Positions 1 to 11,866 of a stretch of 64,000 nt of DNA are shown one piece after another. How positions within the stretch are numbered: the first letter of the stretch is position 1; every line of letters starts with the position of its first letter. The DNA is taken from the NCBI GenBank assembly GCA_004352715.1, contig SCFE01000075.1:1880860-1944859 (forward strand), in the 5' to 3' direction. Made by a program: the position numbers and the translations under genes. The stretch is from Hofstenia miamia (Eukaryota > Xenacoelomorpha > Acoela). Under the pieces are notes generated by a model. It was not told where the DNA came from. It did no database searches and saw only the letters and a list, made by a program, of their open reading frames with translations.

Positions 1-3000
1 TCAACGAGATGTGCATTGCCTGTTGCATTTGGCCTACTAGAATATAGCCTTTTTACTCAGGTAAGAAGTTTTCAATAGGATTTAAATCTGGTGAAAAAAG
101 AGGTAGGAAAATTTCTGTAACATTCTTTACGTGCAAATATTCTAAGATCTTAGACAATCTAAGTCTACATAAGAATCATTCACTACTCTAAGTTCCATTC
201 ATTTTACACGTGCCTTCGTAGATAACTTAAAGTTGATTTTTATGTATTTTTGGAAACAGGTTCTTTACTGTTGCAAATTGGCTCCTTATTTTTGGGATTC
301 TCTGCAAATGCAAATTTTAGATATTTCCACAAATGGTATGGTCAGCTTGGATAAAGCTGTGCATTAAATCCACCATTCTAATGATAGAAATAATTAAGCA
401 TACTTACTTACAAATTAATGAATGATTAATTAATATATAAAACATTAATTGATTCCAATGCAGGTCAAGCGATTCCAATCTAGAAGATGTCTCCTACGAA
501 AATATGTTAATTTCTTTCCTAAAATTTATAATTTGTACAGCAAACTGAGCGTATTTTAGTGAATCTTTATGATGTGTCATACCATCCGTCAAGCAAATAT
601 GTTTCAATCGGCCATGGTGTAGGAGATGAGATACCAGAGGTTTGCATTATTATCGTTATTTTAATACTTAAGGTGCATATTTAGTGCAATGGTTGTAGTT
701 CAACAGATGTGTTGACTTTGTGTAGATTGTACAAGCTTTCAATGCTTACTGCAATGCGATTAGCGAATACTTGGGTTGCAAGATTTTGCAGCAATGAGCC
801 TTTAGAAGCCAAGTTCCAAAATGTATCCAAGCACAAACTTCAACCTGGTACAATAGCGTTTAGAAGATAGTTTTTGAATAATTTTCAAGATAATAGCAAT
901 ATATTTTAGTGAATATAAAGCAATTTTCACAAACCCTCGGTGTTCAATGGAAAACTGAATACGGTCGTAATTCAAAAGAAAAAGAATTCTTGAGGAAGTT
1001 CCTTAAAAACAAGGTGATATTAGTAGTAAATGATTCATATAGTGATTCAAGATATATCCTCAGTAAATTGTGAAATTTGAATGATTACTTAGAAAGTTTT
1101 ACAAAACCATTATTGGGAATAGCAATCTCAATTACTTGTGAGAAAAGATAAATTTCTGATATCATATATTACCTAAGCACTTGCAGTGTTTGTAACAAAA
1201 CCAGCATTCGTTTGAATTTAACTGTTTTCATATAATATTAGCAAAATATGGGTGGAAAAATATATTAATTGGAAACTAAATATTCAGTGTCTTTCAATGA
1301 GAAACATTTCTTGCCAGTTGTTGGTGTCACTGACTTCAGTTCATCGTATTATAAATATATATAAAAACAAGGCTAAATTTGTGACCTAATAAAACAAGGA
1401 ATGCCTCTAAAATCTAAATACAAATGGAGCAGAAAATCATGTAGCTTGCCAATTCAATTTTTTACCACGAAACCGCTCAAAACGCTTAAAACAGCTTTGT
1501 TAAAATTCAAATAAGTACTCTGCATCAAGTCTGTTCAGCGTAAGCTTTATTTGGTTGCAGGGCGAAGGTTATGAAAACCACTTCACTCGAACCATGGCAC
1601 TCGTTAAACTTGCGGTAATGAAATGAAAAAAATCATGTACAACAACGAAAGAAAGGATCTAGAAACCAACTCCATTTAAAGTTCTATCCCAAAAACCTCA
1701 TTGACTAGAAACAAATTGTGGTTTTTGGGGTTAATTTTGGTCCAATGATATGTGAACTTTGCAATGTGTAGAATGAACAACAGATAAAACCACCTTATGT
1801 AATACCAATTATAAGTATTTTCTTTATTATAGACCAATTTTACTAAATTTACCATAATTTTTTGGCATACATCAGATGAACTCCACATTGTATTACATTA
1901 CATATTCATATGTGACTGGATTTTGTTGTCTTTTTAAAACGCAACAATCATTTAGATTATCTGAAAACTTGTCACTATTTTAGTGTGAAATGATGTTCCA
2001 AAGCATTGATGTCAGTTGCATTGTGTTCCTTTCGAAGGATGAGGAACTTACAAAGGCAGATGTTTGGATGTTTTCAACACAAGCTTTGCATTCCAATTTC
2101 CTTAAGTCTGTTCCAGTCTACAAAATCATTGATCTGTACCCTTTACGTATGAATTTTCTAAACTAAATTTTTCACAATAACAATGAAAAATTTATTAAAA
2201 TTTATTTAATTAAAAAACTAGCTAGCTATTGCTAAATTATTACCAACCTACTGTGTACACATGATTAAATGCGTTTAAATCACTGATAGATTTTTACATT
2301 CTAATTGATTAGTAGTTGGGAGATTTATATTCCAAATATTTAGAAAAATTTCATCTTCAATTCATATAAAGTTCACCAAAATTGAACTTAGAACATTTCA
2401 AAAACTCTCACAACAGAAGGAAAAAAATTGTACATTTACATATATAAATTTTATTTGCGATTCTTACATCATTTGAAACAATAAATTTTAAGTTTTATAG
2501 AAACAATATTAGTGATTTATTTATGACTAAGTCTTTAATTTATCTGATTTGAAACAAACGCTATAACTACCTTTGCTAACCAACTTTAATTTAAATTATC
2601 ATTAACATGAAAATTGATTTGATTGTCCTACGATGGGTTACATCTCTATAAAATAAATATATATTTAATAATATAAATATTACACAAATATTAATAATAA
2701 CTTCTCTAAGGGATTGTTGTACGACTTTTGCAAACTCTTCACATATTTTAAAATTTTGTGATTTGAAAAGTTTCTTAATATTAGAAATGAAGGAATTAAG
2801 CATACACAAAGATCTCCAAATTTTCTAGTTAAATAGTTTGATGTTAGTTCATTAAGATTTCTTCTAAATATCTATAAATTGAATTATTTTCCATTAGGTT
2901 GCAACGAAACAGCGTACCATGAAATTTTTTTTAGTAACTCATTGTTCAAAATGCCTTAGCAAAAGTACAGCACATTCTGATATTTTTGGAAAAGCCATAG

Positions 3001-4043
3001 ATTTTTAAATTTAATTAAATATTATAATGAGAATAATTTTATGTTGAACAGAATGTACACTTATGGTAATTTGCTTTGATTTTCCCTTTGTTTCATAGCA
3101 GCTTATATTCCATATGTTAACAACATTTACGCCTACATCTATTGTTAAAATTTGGAATTCTAGTAACTTTGTAGTTTTTCCCTGTTTGAGCGTGTATGTA
3201 TCTGCGCTCCGGACTCCTCTCAAAACAGGCTCCTGCAGCGACCAAATAGTACATCTAAAAAGTCGAGAATCAAATGATTTAAAGCAATCCTATTCACAGA
3301 GACATTCATATTGACAAATTTTTATATTTCAAATTTAATTTTTAACTTGTGCTTAATATATATTTCATGTTAAAACGCAATTAATAGAATGATAATTTAA
3401 TTTCCTGCCTTTGTGAATATCATTTACTTTTTCGCAGAACATTATAGCAAAATTATTGTTATATTTTGTGAAAGACAGATGCTTGTTCTTTCAAGGGGTT
3501 CATTTTGTTGCGAGCATATAAATCTGTGATTGACTATTTTCAAAATAAATCAGCATTATGTTTTAGCCCAAAAGCCAGTGGTACTTGAAAGCCCAATTAC
3601 AGGTACACAACATTTAAACATTTAATTTTCATTTAGTAAAATTTTCTTAGAAAATTTCAGAGCTCGTTTAAAATTGAGCGAGCCCCAGTGGGAAGAATCA
3701 CTTAATGACTTCAATGAAATAAATTCTGAAAAAATTGAAAATTTGGTAACTTCTTTCTTTGCTATATGAAATTTGATATCTATTCTATCGTTTTAATATG
3801 AGCAAACTCTGATACTTGTGGTAACGCTGAGAAGTACATAGGTAAAGATAATGTTAAAATCTATGTTGTTATAGAAAATGATTATAATTCGCAGTTGTAT
3901 TAAAATTTAGAAAAAATATAAAACATAAGATTTTACTGAAAAGAATAATTCACGATTTAAGGTTGTATCCATGCATAAAATTTGCTCCAAGCATCGTTTG
4001 CTTAAACATATGTATGAATCTTAATATATAAAGATTTATATGG

Positions 4044-4077
<34 letters not shown>

Positions 4078-6305
4078 GTGGTCAGTTTTGACTGAAAATT
4101 AACTTAACAAATTCTTCGGTAACACAATATTCAATAGACAAAATTGAAAGTTGCTAATATATGCATATACAACAAATACTCAAATGCGGAAGTTCTATTT
4201 ATAAATTCTCTGTGCAAATAGCATTTTAGAAATACTTTATCAAACCCGTTAGTATTCCCACCAACTCTAACCTCGTCTTTATTATTCCAAAAAACAATTA
4301 TTTTTTCATAATAACATTTACAAAACCTAATATGGCACTATTTGCTATATATATCATCAAAAAGAACCCAGTTGGCTGTTAAATTACGAAGTTCACTCAA
4401 TATCTTGGAAGTTAATAAGATTCTTACTAACTTTTGTTTTCCAAGACTATGCTGACGATCCCAAGCAATTTTTGAATAATTAAGTAACCAATGAAAAATC
4501 AATTGGTTAAAGTAATTTGTAATAAGCATTCCTACGAAACTAGAAAGCACCGGAGACCAAACAATAGAAAGTTATGCATTCGAATTCATTTATATTAAAT
4601 CTGAAGGTATACTATTTAAACCTACTTAATGGTAACATCACAATATCTTCAAATTACCAGTATTAAATAAATTTATAGCTACTTTTGCGTTATCTTTCCT
4701 CCCAGAAAATTGATAATTTATCAACCCAAACCATGTCTTAAACCATAACCCTAACTCCAAACCTAACTGCAACCATATCACTCACCCTAACCCTAATCCA
4801 AAACATAACAGCAAACACAACGCTAACGTTAAACTAAATCCTACCCTAACCCTAATATCTTACCCCAAACCATAAACCTACTATGTTCTTCATCTTGATA
4901 AGAGCCGACTCAGTGAAAACGTATTCATTTTGAATTATGTAAACAAAGCAAATTTTTAGGATGGCTTTGAAACAAAGTAACTACGTGAAATAATGTGAGG
5001 AAAAAGGCGCTGTGTTGATTGAATAAACATTTTATAATTCACATTGAAACTTACTGATACTAATACTATATTTGTATATTCCTTCTGCAAAATGTTTGGG
5101 GTATGACTTGGGTTAAGGTTACGGATAAGGTGTAGGTTGGCCTAGATTAGGGTTAGAGTTATGGCTTAGGTTAGGTCTATAATTGTTACATTGATAAAAT
5201 ATAGCTAATTTTTGCAATTATTTTAATGGGGGGGGGCGGGGGAGATAACGCAAAAGTACCAATTTTTATATCTGAACTATATGTTATTTTAGAAAATAAT
5301 GGGTATCCATAACTATTAATGAATATGTGAAGTAGCCAACACCTAACAAATAAGTCTGAAGTAGTTTGAAATAGAGTTTTGCGGAATCGTTCCCCTTGCT
5401 TGTTCCGAAAGAAAAAAAAAACCAGACAAGGTCATTAGGAGACTTTCTAGATTAAGCAATTTTTTATGTCTATATAATTTTACCCCATTTAATCGGGACC
5501 AGAAATAGATATGCAGGACCGGGACAGCAGGAAAGATGCCGAATCGCATGGAATTATGCTGGGAGTGGAACTAAGAGTTGAAGTTGCAAAAGGAGCAGTA
5601 TGAGATCAAGAACAAAAAAATGTGGATTGGTTGTCTTTAATATGTAACCAAGATCAAAGTAATGAATGAGAGATAAATGTTGAAGAGCACCAAAACTACT
5701 TAGTTCTAGAGTAGATGTCACCCATGAGAACCATAGGGAAAGAAGACACACAATACATTTCAAGAAATGCTTGTCACTTCATCAAGTGTTTCATTGTGAA
5801 GAACGCCATCATTTTTACATCGGTGAAGCAAATTGGCATCTTCAGCTCTTAGTAGGGGCTATCTATTGTAAATTGTATAAGTATCAAATATATACCTAAA
5901 GTATAACAATAAAAATTTAGCATCAGCGAAATCAGAAGTAAGCATTTTATCATTTCATTTCATTGCCAGAAATATACAGTCTAATTTTAGTGCAAGTCTT
6001 CAATAAACATTCCTCAGATTTCTGCTAAATGTACCATGGGAAGAGCAAAGGATGGTTACATTGATCTTGATATTCAAACAAGCAGACTTGGACTTTACCC
6101 TGCAAATCCACTTCTCATTAAATCACAACTACTATGTGCCAACATTTGCGAATCCTGTAACATATCAAAAATAGGTGAGGTTATAAGGTTGAATCTAAAC
6201 CTAAAGTTTAATACTATTTTACATTAATCTAGTATGCAGCCTGCAATCTTTATTTTGTTTGCAGGTTGGTGTACGAGAATTTTTGGTAGCCTTTTTGTAG
6301 TGTAA
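1..6305 (+). CDS. Unrecognised multi-exon gene, C-terminal part (306 residues, 5' end outside window)
   Basis: Ten exons join with consistent phases: 1-60, 541-639, 736-847, 910-1013, 1561-1614, 1984-2146, 3567-3602, 3651-3745, 6018-6174, 6265-6305 (stop TAA 6303-6305). Every junction has AG and GT, and the sum is 921 nt, an open frame of 306 residues plus stop. This consistency is the main evidence, because each exon alone is short. The third exon's acceptor is uncertain: AG at 724-725 is the classical pyrimidine-rich site, but only the AG at 734-735 keeps the frame. The protein is soluble-looking, with no clear membrane segment or signal, and is lysine-rich in the middle (exon 910-1013). 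Its last exons are cysteine-rich (several Cys in LLCANICESC). Polyadenylation signals AATAAA at 6305-6310 and 6321-6326 follow the stop at once. I do not recognise the family and give no function. The 5' end lies left of the window. Confidence 0.72.
4047..4075. repeat. (TA)n microsatellite
   Basis: Uninterrupted alternating AT in the large intron 3746-6017 of the first gene. Confidence 0.9.
4680..5258. mobile_element. MITE-like inverted-repeat element with telomere-like arms
   Basis: The 16-bp end TACTTTTGCGTTATCT at 4680-4695 is repeated perfectly in inverse at 5243-5258, giving a 579-bp unit with no coding capacity. Inside, 4737-4870 is a degenerate CCCTAA-type array on the + strand and 5097-5185 a degenerate TTAGGG-type array, so the arms are largely complementary and could fold back around a spacer of about 220 bp. 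A G-run (about 5228-5242) adjoins the right end. It sits in an intron of the first gene. A non-autonomous DNA transposon is the likely reading; the superfamily is unclear because I see no convincing target duplication. Confidence 0.65.
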
Positions 6306-6326
6306 ATAAATTATATAATCAATAAA
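6305..6326 (+). terminator. Polyadenylation signals of the first gene
   Basis: AATAAA occurs at 6305-6310, overlapping the stop codon, and again at 6321-6326. The second is better spaced for a short 3' UTR. Assigned by position only. Confidence 0.5.
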
Positions 6327-8460
6327 ATGTACTAAATTGAGTAATTGGCGGTTTTATTTTATTTATTAAAATTTACAATAGATATTAATGCTTAAGGAAA
6401 AATAAATACCAAGTTTAATTCAAATTTCATGCATTTTAAAAAAAGGTATTTGGAATACTTATTCAGCTAATCGAAGAAAAAAATTGTACATAGGGTTGTT
6501 CAAGCAGTAATAGAATTCCATTTTTACTTAATCTCAATGTCATTCAGGCAAAGAAGATATATTTTTCTATTGAAATATATCAAGTGTGAGTCTTCGGTAG
6601 GCTCATCAATAAATAAATTTTGAGAAATTTGTTTTCGTTTGATTTGTGACCACAAAACCATTCGGTAGCGGATTTTCAAGAAGTTAACTTCACTTTCACA
6701 GGTATATATTATATACATCACAACATGCTGTTCCTCTATGAAAATACGAACAGGTCAAATTTATAATGCTTTAAGGAAACCAATTTGGCGTTACGTGGAA
6801 ACGGAATTTCGATTTTACATCAAGTCCTGTAAGCCACATATGTTCTTCTATTTTCAACTAATTTCTATCATTATTCATCATCATTGTATTAATGTCACTC
6901 CTAATTAATTTTTAGGCACATATAATTATGTGCGGGAGTACATACATAATTCCAAGTAGATGAAAAATATCAAAATTTAGAGAATTGAATACATTGTGTG
7001 TTAACATGCATAAATATGCTTTCTTCTTCACAATATTAAGTTTCTTACACAAAAATACCTTTGAATGGCATGACAAATACGATAAATTTGATAGAGTAAT
7101 TTCAAGTAATGGAATTTCAAATGCATATAATAATACAGATCATTTGTCCACAGAGAAATAAATTCCCACACAAAAACATTGTTGGAAATCAAGAGCTAAA
7201 ATAAAAGGCTTGATAATTGAAAAAAAAAATTATAAGCGGGAAAACAAATATTTGGTTTACATTTGCTAAATTATATGTATATTTTCGAAAGTTTGTCTTC
7301 ACATTTAAAATGTATGTGTATATTCATGAGTTAACAACTTTTAAGGAATATTTGATTACACCCATTACCAAAGCATGATATTACGAATTGCTGTTCAAGA
7401 ATTATAACACTATAGTTACAAAAAATAATTTTAAAATTTACCCAAACTATCGAAAGTAAAATATGTTTTTCTAAGAAGTCGTTAGAGAGGCAGACTCTCA
7501 TCCTTAATTTGTCAATGTATTCCTTGATAAGTTTTATGTTTAATTAACTCATCAACAAAGCATTCCCTAGAAAAGTTGAATTTAGCCCAACCCATAAAAT
7601 ATGATTTGATTAATACAAAAGCATTACTATTAATTTAAAAAGAAACCAAATTTTGAATCCTGTGCAAAAATACATCCTTTATAATTTTATTTAGGGCACT
7701 GTATTATGAATAGAAATTCTTAAATATGCAGCTACTGAATTTCTTTTCAGAAGCTATTAAAAATTAGCATGTTCACCCTCTTGGGAGATTAAACTCTTAT
7801 TATTAAATCTGTAAAATGTTGAGTCATTCTGGTAGGTTGTAAATACAAACAGATAACCTTCATAAAACACTTTAGGTTTTGTTTGCATAAGAAATAACAA
7901 AAGCAAATATCTTCTTGAGGGAACCGTGCAGCACTGCCTCAATGATTACTGCTTCATCCTGAATTATTGCTTCTAATCTTCTTGCCTAACTAGAATATCA
8001 GATATTATTATTCTCAACTAACTATTTTATTATACGTCAAAGTGACCTTACTTATTCACAGTGCTTCCAAATTCTATTCATTGTTGAATTTTTAATGGCG
8101 ATGAATTCTCCTTTGATGATATAATTGATCAAGATATTTATGAACTTCACTATTGGAATAGTTAATGATGCTAAGTAACCTCGTTTAAGCTTATTGCATA
8201 ATAAACTTCAAATAAATGACTTACAGTTTATCCATTAATTGGAATATATATTTTTTGTGTTAATATTTCAAATTACCTCGATGGCGCAGTATAACTGTAC
8301 TACAGATTTCGATGCAGCTGACCCAATTTAATTTACAGATGCAATAGGTTTTTATTAATTTCTAAAACTTTATTTACTCCGTGCTTAAGTAATTTTTCAG
8401 TTTGCCATATTATATTTAGAATCTGAAGAAGTCAAATTTAAAATTGATGTTAACATTGCA
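6327..8460. other. Intergenic stretch without recognisable genes
   Basis: AT-rich sequence between the polyadenylation signals of the first gene and the TATA box of the next. The short open frames here (for example 6524-6721 and 7757-7942 on the minus strand) lack recognisable motifs or splice context. I see no transposon ends. Confidence 0.6.
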
Positions 8461-8466
8461 ATTACG

Positions 8467-8474
8467 TATAAAAG
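8467..8474 (+). promoter_or_regulatory. TATA box of the small two-exon gene
   Basis: TATAAAAG lies 98 bp before the proposed start codon at 8565. An initiator-like TTCAATTC falls about 25-30 bp downstream (8494-8501), the usual TATA-to-start distance, giving a predicted 5' UTR of roughly 65 nt. The match is unusually good for this AT-rich background. Confidence 0.6.
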
Positions 8475-8564
8475 GCCGTCCCCTCTATTATTTTCAATTC
8501 ACTATGATGCATAATTTATGTGAAATTATTTTTGAAGTCAATTGCAAAGTAGATCAAATGCACC

Positions 8565-9091
8565 ATGGTGTCCTACACCTGTAAGCAATACAAAAATCAA
8601 TAAATCAATTAAAATTCAAATTTCATTTTATATGGATGGAGTACACACCATATTACAAAAGTTTCATTTGTAAACTCACAGCTGGGGAGGAGAAGACAAT
8701 GCGTTTTGTAGAGTTGTTTTCAGTGCTTGAATTTGGAAAATTCCTGAAAATGGCTTTCAAACTTCTTGATAATCCAAATGTAACTGCATATAACATGCAT
8801 ATGTTTATTGAAAAGAAACCACCTCTACGACCAGCATTTGGATCACGTGCAAAATATGGAATATTAAATCCAGATTATTCTAGATTTGGCATACAGTTTC
8901 CATATATTAGAGGTCAACCAAAGTTAGTATCTGGTTGTTGTTTCCAATTCACAAGTAAAAAGAATGGTTTTAACAGAAATGCACAATCACTTGAGAGTTT
9001 GCAGACTGTTCTACGTCAACCTGAAAGCAGTTGCGGCGTGGTTACCTGGGCTAGCATTCAAAGATCTAGTTTTAGTGATGTAAATTTCTAA
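8565..9091 (+). CDS. Small two-exon gene of unknown function (141 aa)
   Basis: Exon 1 is 8565-8580 (MVSYT plus one base; donor GTAAGC at 8581). Exon 2 is 8682-9091 (acceptor CACAG ending at 8681). Phases fit and give 141 residues. The start codon is in the context CACCATGG, a near-ideal Kozak sequence, and a TATA box lies 98 bp upstream. The alternative, an unspliced frame from 8636, gives 151 residues with a poor start. The protein is basic, with a Pro/Arg/Tyr-rich middle (KKPPLRPAFGSRAKYG, then NPDYSRFGIQFPY), three cysteines toward the C-terminal half and a Ser-rich tail. No signal peptide or membrane segment is evident. I do not recognise the family; the sequence does not show a function. 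AATAAA at 9829-9834 could end the transcript. Confidence 0.6.
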
Positions 9092-9373
9092 AGCAGTTAA
9101 TATTTTTGGAAGTGCTATTTTTTATTGATTTGATTTTTAATGTTTTCTGAGAACAATGTCATATTCATTAACTATGTTATGAGCAAAAGTACTTCAAGGT
9201 AAAACTCTTAGTAGAATCAACTACTCAAATGATTTCTAAATTTCAATTTTCTTATCAGAGTTATGAAAGCGTTCTATAACATCTATGAAACACCATTTTC
9301 AATAATATCAATTCTTCCCATTTTAATACAACAAAGTTTAAACATTATGTTTTTGCAACTGAGTCGATTTCTA

Positions 9374-9606
9374 CAGGATGCCCATAAAGTCTGGACACAA
9401 TAAAATTTCATAATTTCGCCACTATCTAAATAAGTGAACTTCTTTCCGGATAAAGTACATCAAATTTTGAAGTTAAGCCTCCATAGCCACTGGGAACTAT
9501 AAGTTTAAATCTTTCTTGAAGCATGGATGCAAAAAATATGAATAATTTCAATGCCTATATTGAAAAATAGTTAATTTTCCTTTGTCCAGACTTTACAAAT
9601 ACCTTG
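9374..9606. mobile_element. Mariner-type MITE
   Basis: The left end starts CAGGATGCCCATAAAGTCTG after a TA at 9372-9373. The right end (9583-9606) is its imperfect inverse; the innermost 14 bp (AAAGTCTGGACA and neighbours) match best. Size (about 230 bp), absence of coding sequence and ends of the 'AAAGTCTGGACA' kind are typical of non-autonomous mariner derivatives. The right TA is not directly adjacent, so the exact end is uncertain. Confidence 0.6.
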
Positions 9607-9828
9607 CATATTTTGCCTAAATCCTTAATTTAGAATCTTCTGCCATATTAAATTTCGATATTAGGCCATTTCTTATTTCTGATTGTACGTGTTATATTTC
9701 AATATAATTCTATTGTTTGATTTCTATTTTAGATAACACAGAAATCCTGCATTCGTCCACTATTGTGTCATATATATGTTTTGTATTGTTGGTGCAAAGC
9801 ATGTTTTAAAATTTTGGAAATATTTTAA

Positions 9829-9834
9829 AATAAA
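9829..9834 (+). terminator. Candidate polyadenylation signal
   Basis: AATAAA followed by a T-rich stretch, 738 bp after the stop of the small gene. A mariner-type MITE lies between them, so the 3' UTR assignment is uncertain. Confidence 0.35.
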
Positions 9835-9872
9835 TGAAAGTTTTTGAAGACTTGTCAAGGATTTTCTTTTAT

Positions 9873-9892
9873 TATATATATATATATATATA
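9873..9892. repeat. (TA)n microsatellite
   Basis: Ten TA units just after the candidate polyadenylation signal. Confidence 0.85.
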
Positions 9893-10779
9893 ATAAAAAT
9901 GTAGAATGAAATTCATTCATGAACACATAGACAATTTCTAAACGTCTGAAAATTTATTACTCTCGTGTGAAAATTACATCATCTGATTATTTTTAAATTT
10001 TTAAACAATGCTCTTGTGGTCAATCGATGTTTCTTAAGAATGAACCACGACCCGACCCTGCTCGAACAAAGATACATTGCTAAAACAATGCAAAATCAAT
10101 ATAACAATGCAAAAAATAACTAAAGTCCATTAATCTTTTAGAATTTCAAGGCTTCAATTGTTCCATAATCTGATCCTGTTCTTTTAATCTTGCGATTATA
10201 GATGACACGTGGGTATGGGTTGACCTGTTTCCCACCCTGGTACAAATATACAGTCAGTGTTTTAAATGTGTCAACCAAAACCTAAGAGCAAGGGTGCCCT
10301 ACAAATACAATCTTAGCAACTCAACCATTATAAAATAAATGATCTCAACAAAAGATATTTGATTTTAATGTAGCAAAGAGGAGTAGTAAACCTTGATATC
10401 CCTAATATACTATACCTCACTTCTGACAAGATTGGAAAGCTTCACAGATTGCAAAGACAAAAATTCTAAGTGTGTTTGCTATTCAGATGTCCATTTCTTC
10501 ATCATCAACTATTTCCTTGCAGCCTATACAGATCAAATTTCAACATCCAACAACTTAAGATTTACAAAAAACACTCTACTCCCATTTGTTGAAACTAAAG
10601 GAAGAAATAGTTTTATTGAATATAGCTCACTTCATCGAACTCTTTTGAGATTTTGACATTCTAAAATACATTCAAATTCTTCACCTCAGTTAAATTTATT
10701 TTATGTCATTGTGCAATTTGCTGACTTTAGGTGTGTTTTCCTCTACAAGTGGTGGCAAAAAATATATTAAATATAATAC
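9893..10779. other. Stretch without recognisable genes
   Basis: AT-rich. An 87-codon open frame at 10393-10656 shows no known motif, no splice context and no good start context, and I do not call it. Confidence 0.5.
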
Positions 10780-11866
10780 TTAACCCTAATCGCACTGGAG
10801 GGGGGGGGCACGATTCAACCTCATGTGGTTTTTTGAAATTACTTTTTAACTGATCTTTTCTGAATTTTCACAAAAACTATTTGGGAACAAGAGAAAGTAA
10901 AAGTGGAATATTTTTTGATCAGTTTCTGCGTCAAAGGGCGTCTAAAAACTTCATTTTAGAAAAAATTTAAAAGTTTTTTGGCGCAACAGGCATTTAAAAT
11001 AGTCAATATTTTGATAGATACTGAAATATTTTTACAATTAATTTGATTAAGTCATCATTGCTAAGGGTCATTGTTGGCCAAAAAAATGCTAGGCTGAAAA
11101 AATATTTGCGACAGTGCGGCCCCTATATACTTAGTACTAAGATCAGTTTTTATTGATTTTCTGTCACTTGCTCACCGTAACAATAAAATATTAGGAACCA
11201 AATAGTTTAACTTATAAAACAAGGGTTTTAAAAGGACTGTGATAAAAATCAGTCTTTTACCTGCATCAAGGGACTGAAAAATTTCAATCTGGGGCAAGGG
11301 GGTTGCCCCATGTGACATTTTGTATTACTTTTTAACTTTTTTGAATCTTGATCTTAAAAGTGAGTTTTATATAAGTTATTATGTTATGTATTTGATTTCT
11401 AAAACAAATAAACATTACTCATTGACTATATTTCTGATTTATTCGTTCATTTTTCAAAATGTCAGTTTATTTAAAATTATGAAAATGCCTGCCGTGTTTA
11501 CATAATATTGGCTCACTTTGAGCGTATTTCTTTGTTTTCGTGTTAAAGTTAGTTTTTGACAATATTTAGAAGGAATATGATCCAAATATACTGCTTCTTT
11601 CTATTTTTAATGCTCAATTCATTTAGGTTCTTTTTTACCAATATTTTTCCATACACTGATGACGTCAGAAATTCATTTGCATGTAAAATAGAAACCAATG
11701 AGTATATTTTTGGGAAATTAGCAAAACGTAAATCAAGGATGTATTTTTCATTGTGCCAAAGCTAATTACTTTATCTATAATTGATTTGAAATAAAAGAGG
11801 GGAAGGTGTATTCGCCCCCTCTCATTAGGTCATTGACATTTTATACGTCAGTGCGTTTGAGGTTAA
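10780..11866. mobile_element. piggyBac-type non-autonomous element with TTAA flanks
   Basis: TTAA at 10780-10783 and 11863-11866 flank a 1079-bp unit. Including TTAA, the left end TTAACCCTAATCGCACTG is matched at 15 of 18 positions by the inverse of 11849-11866. Ends starting CCC/CCT inside a TTAA duplication are the hallmark of piggyBac-like elements. The interior has only short frames (61 and 69 codons) with no transposase motif, so it is non-autonomous. A G-run (10801-10807) lies just inside the left end and a C-run region (about 11814-11820) near the right end. Confidence 0.6.

Noticed and set aside
4737-4870. True telomere or chromosome-fusion site
   Set aside because: The repeats are degenerate, occur in both orientations and lie inside a unit with matching inverted ends in an intron.
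10393-10656. 87-codon open frame
   Set aside because: No motif, no splice or start context; composition like surrounding intergenic sequence.
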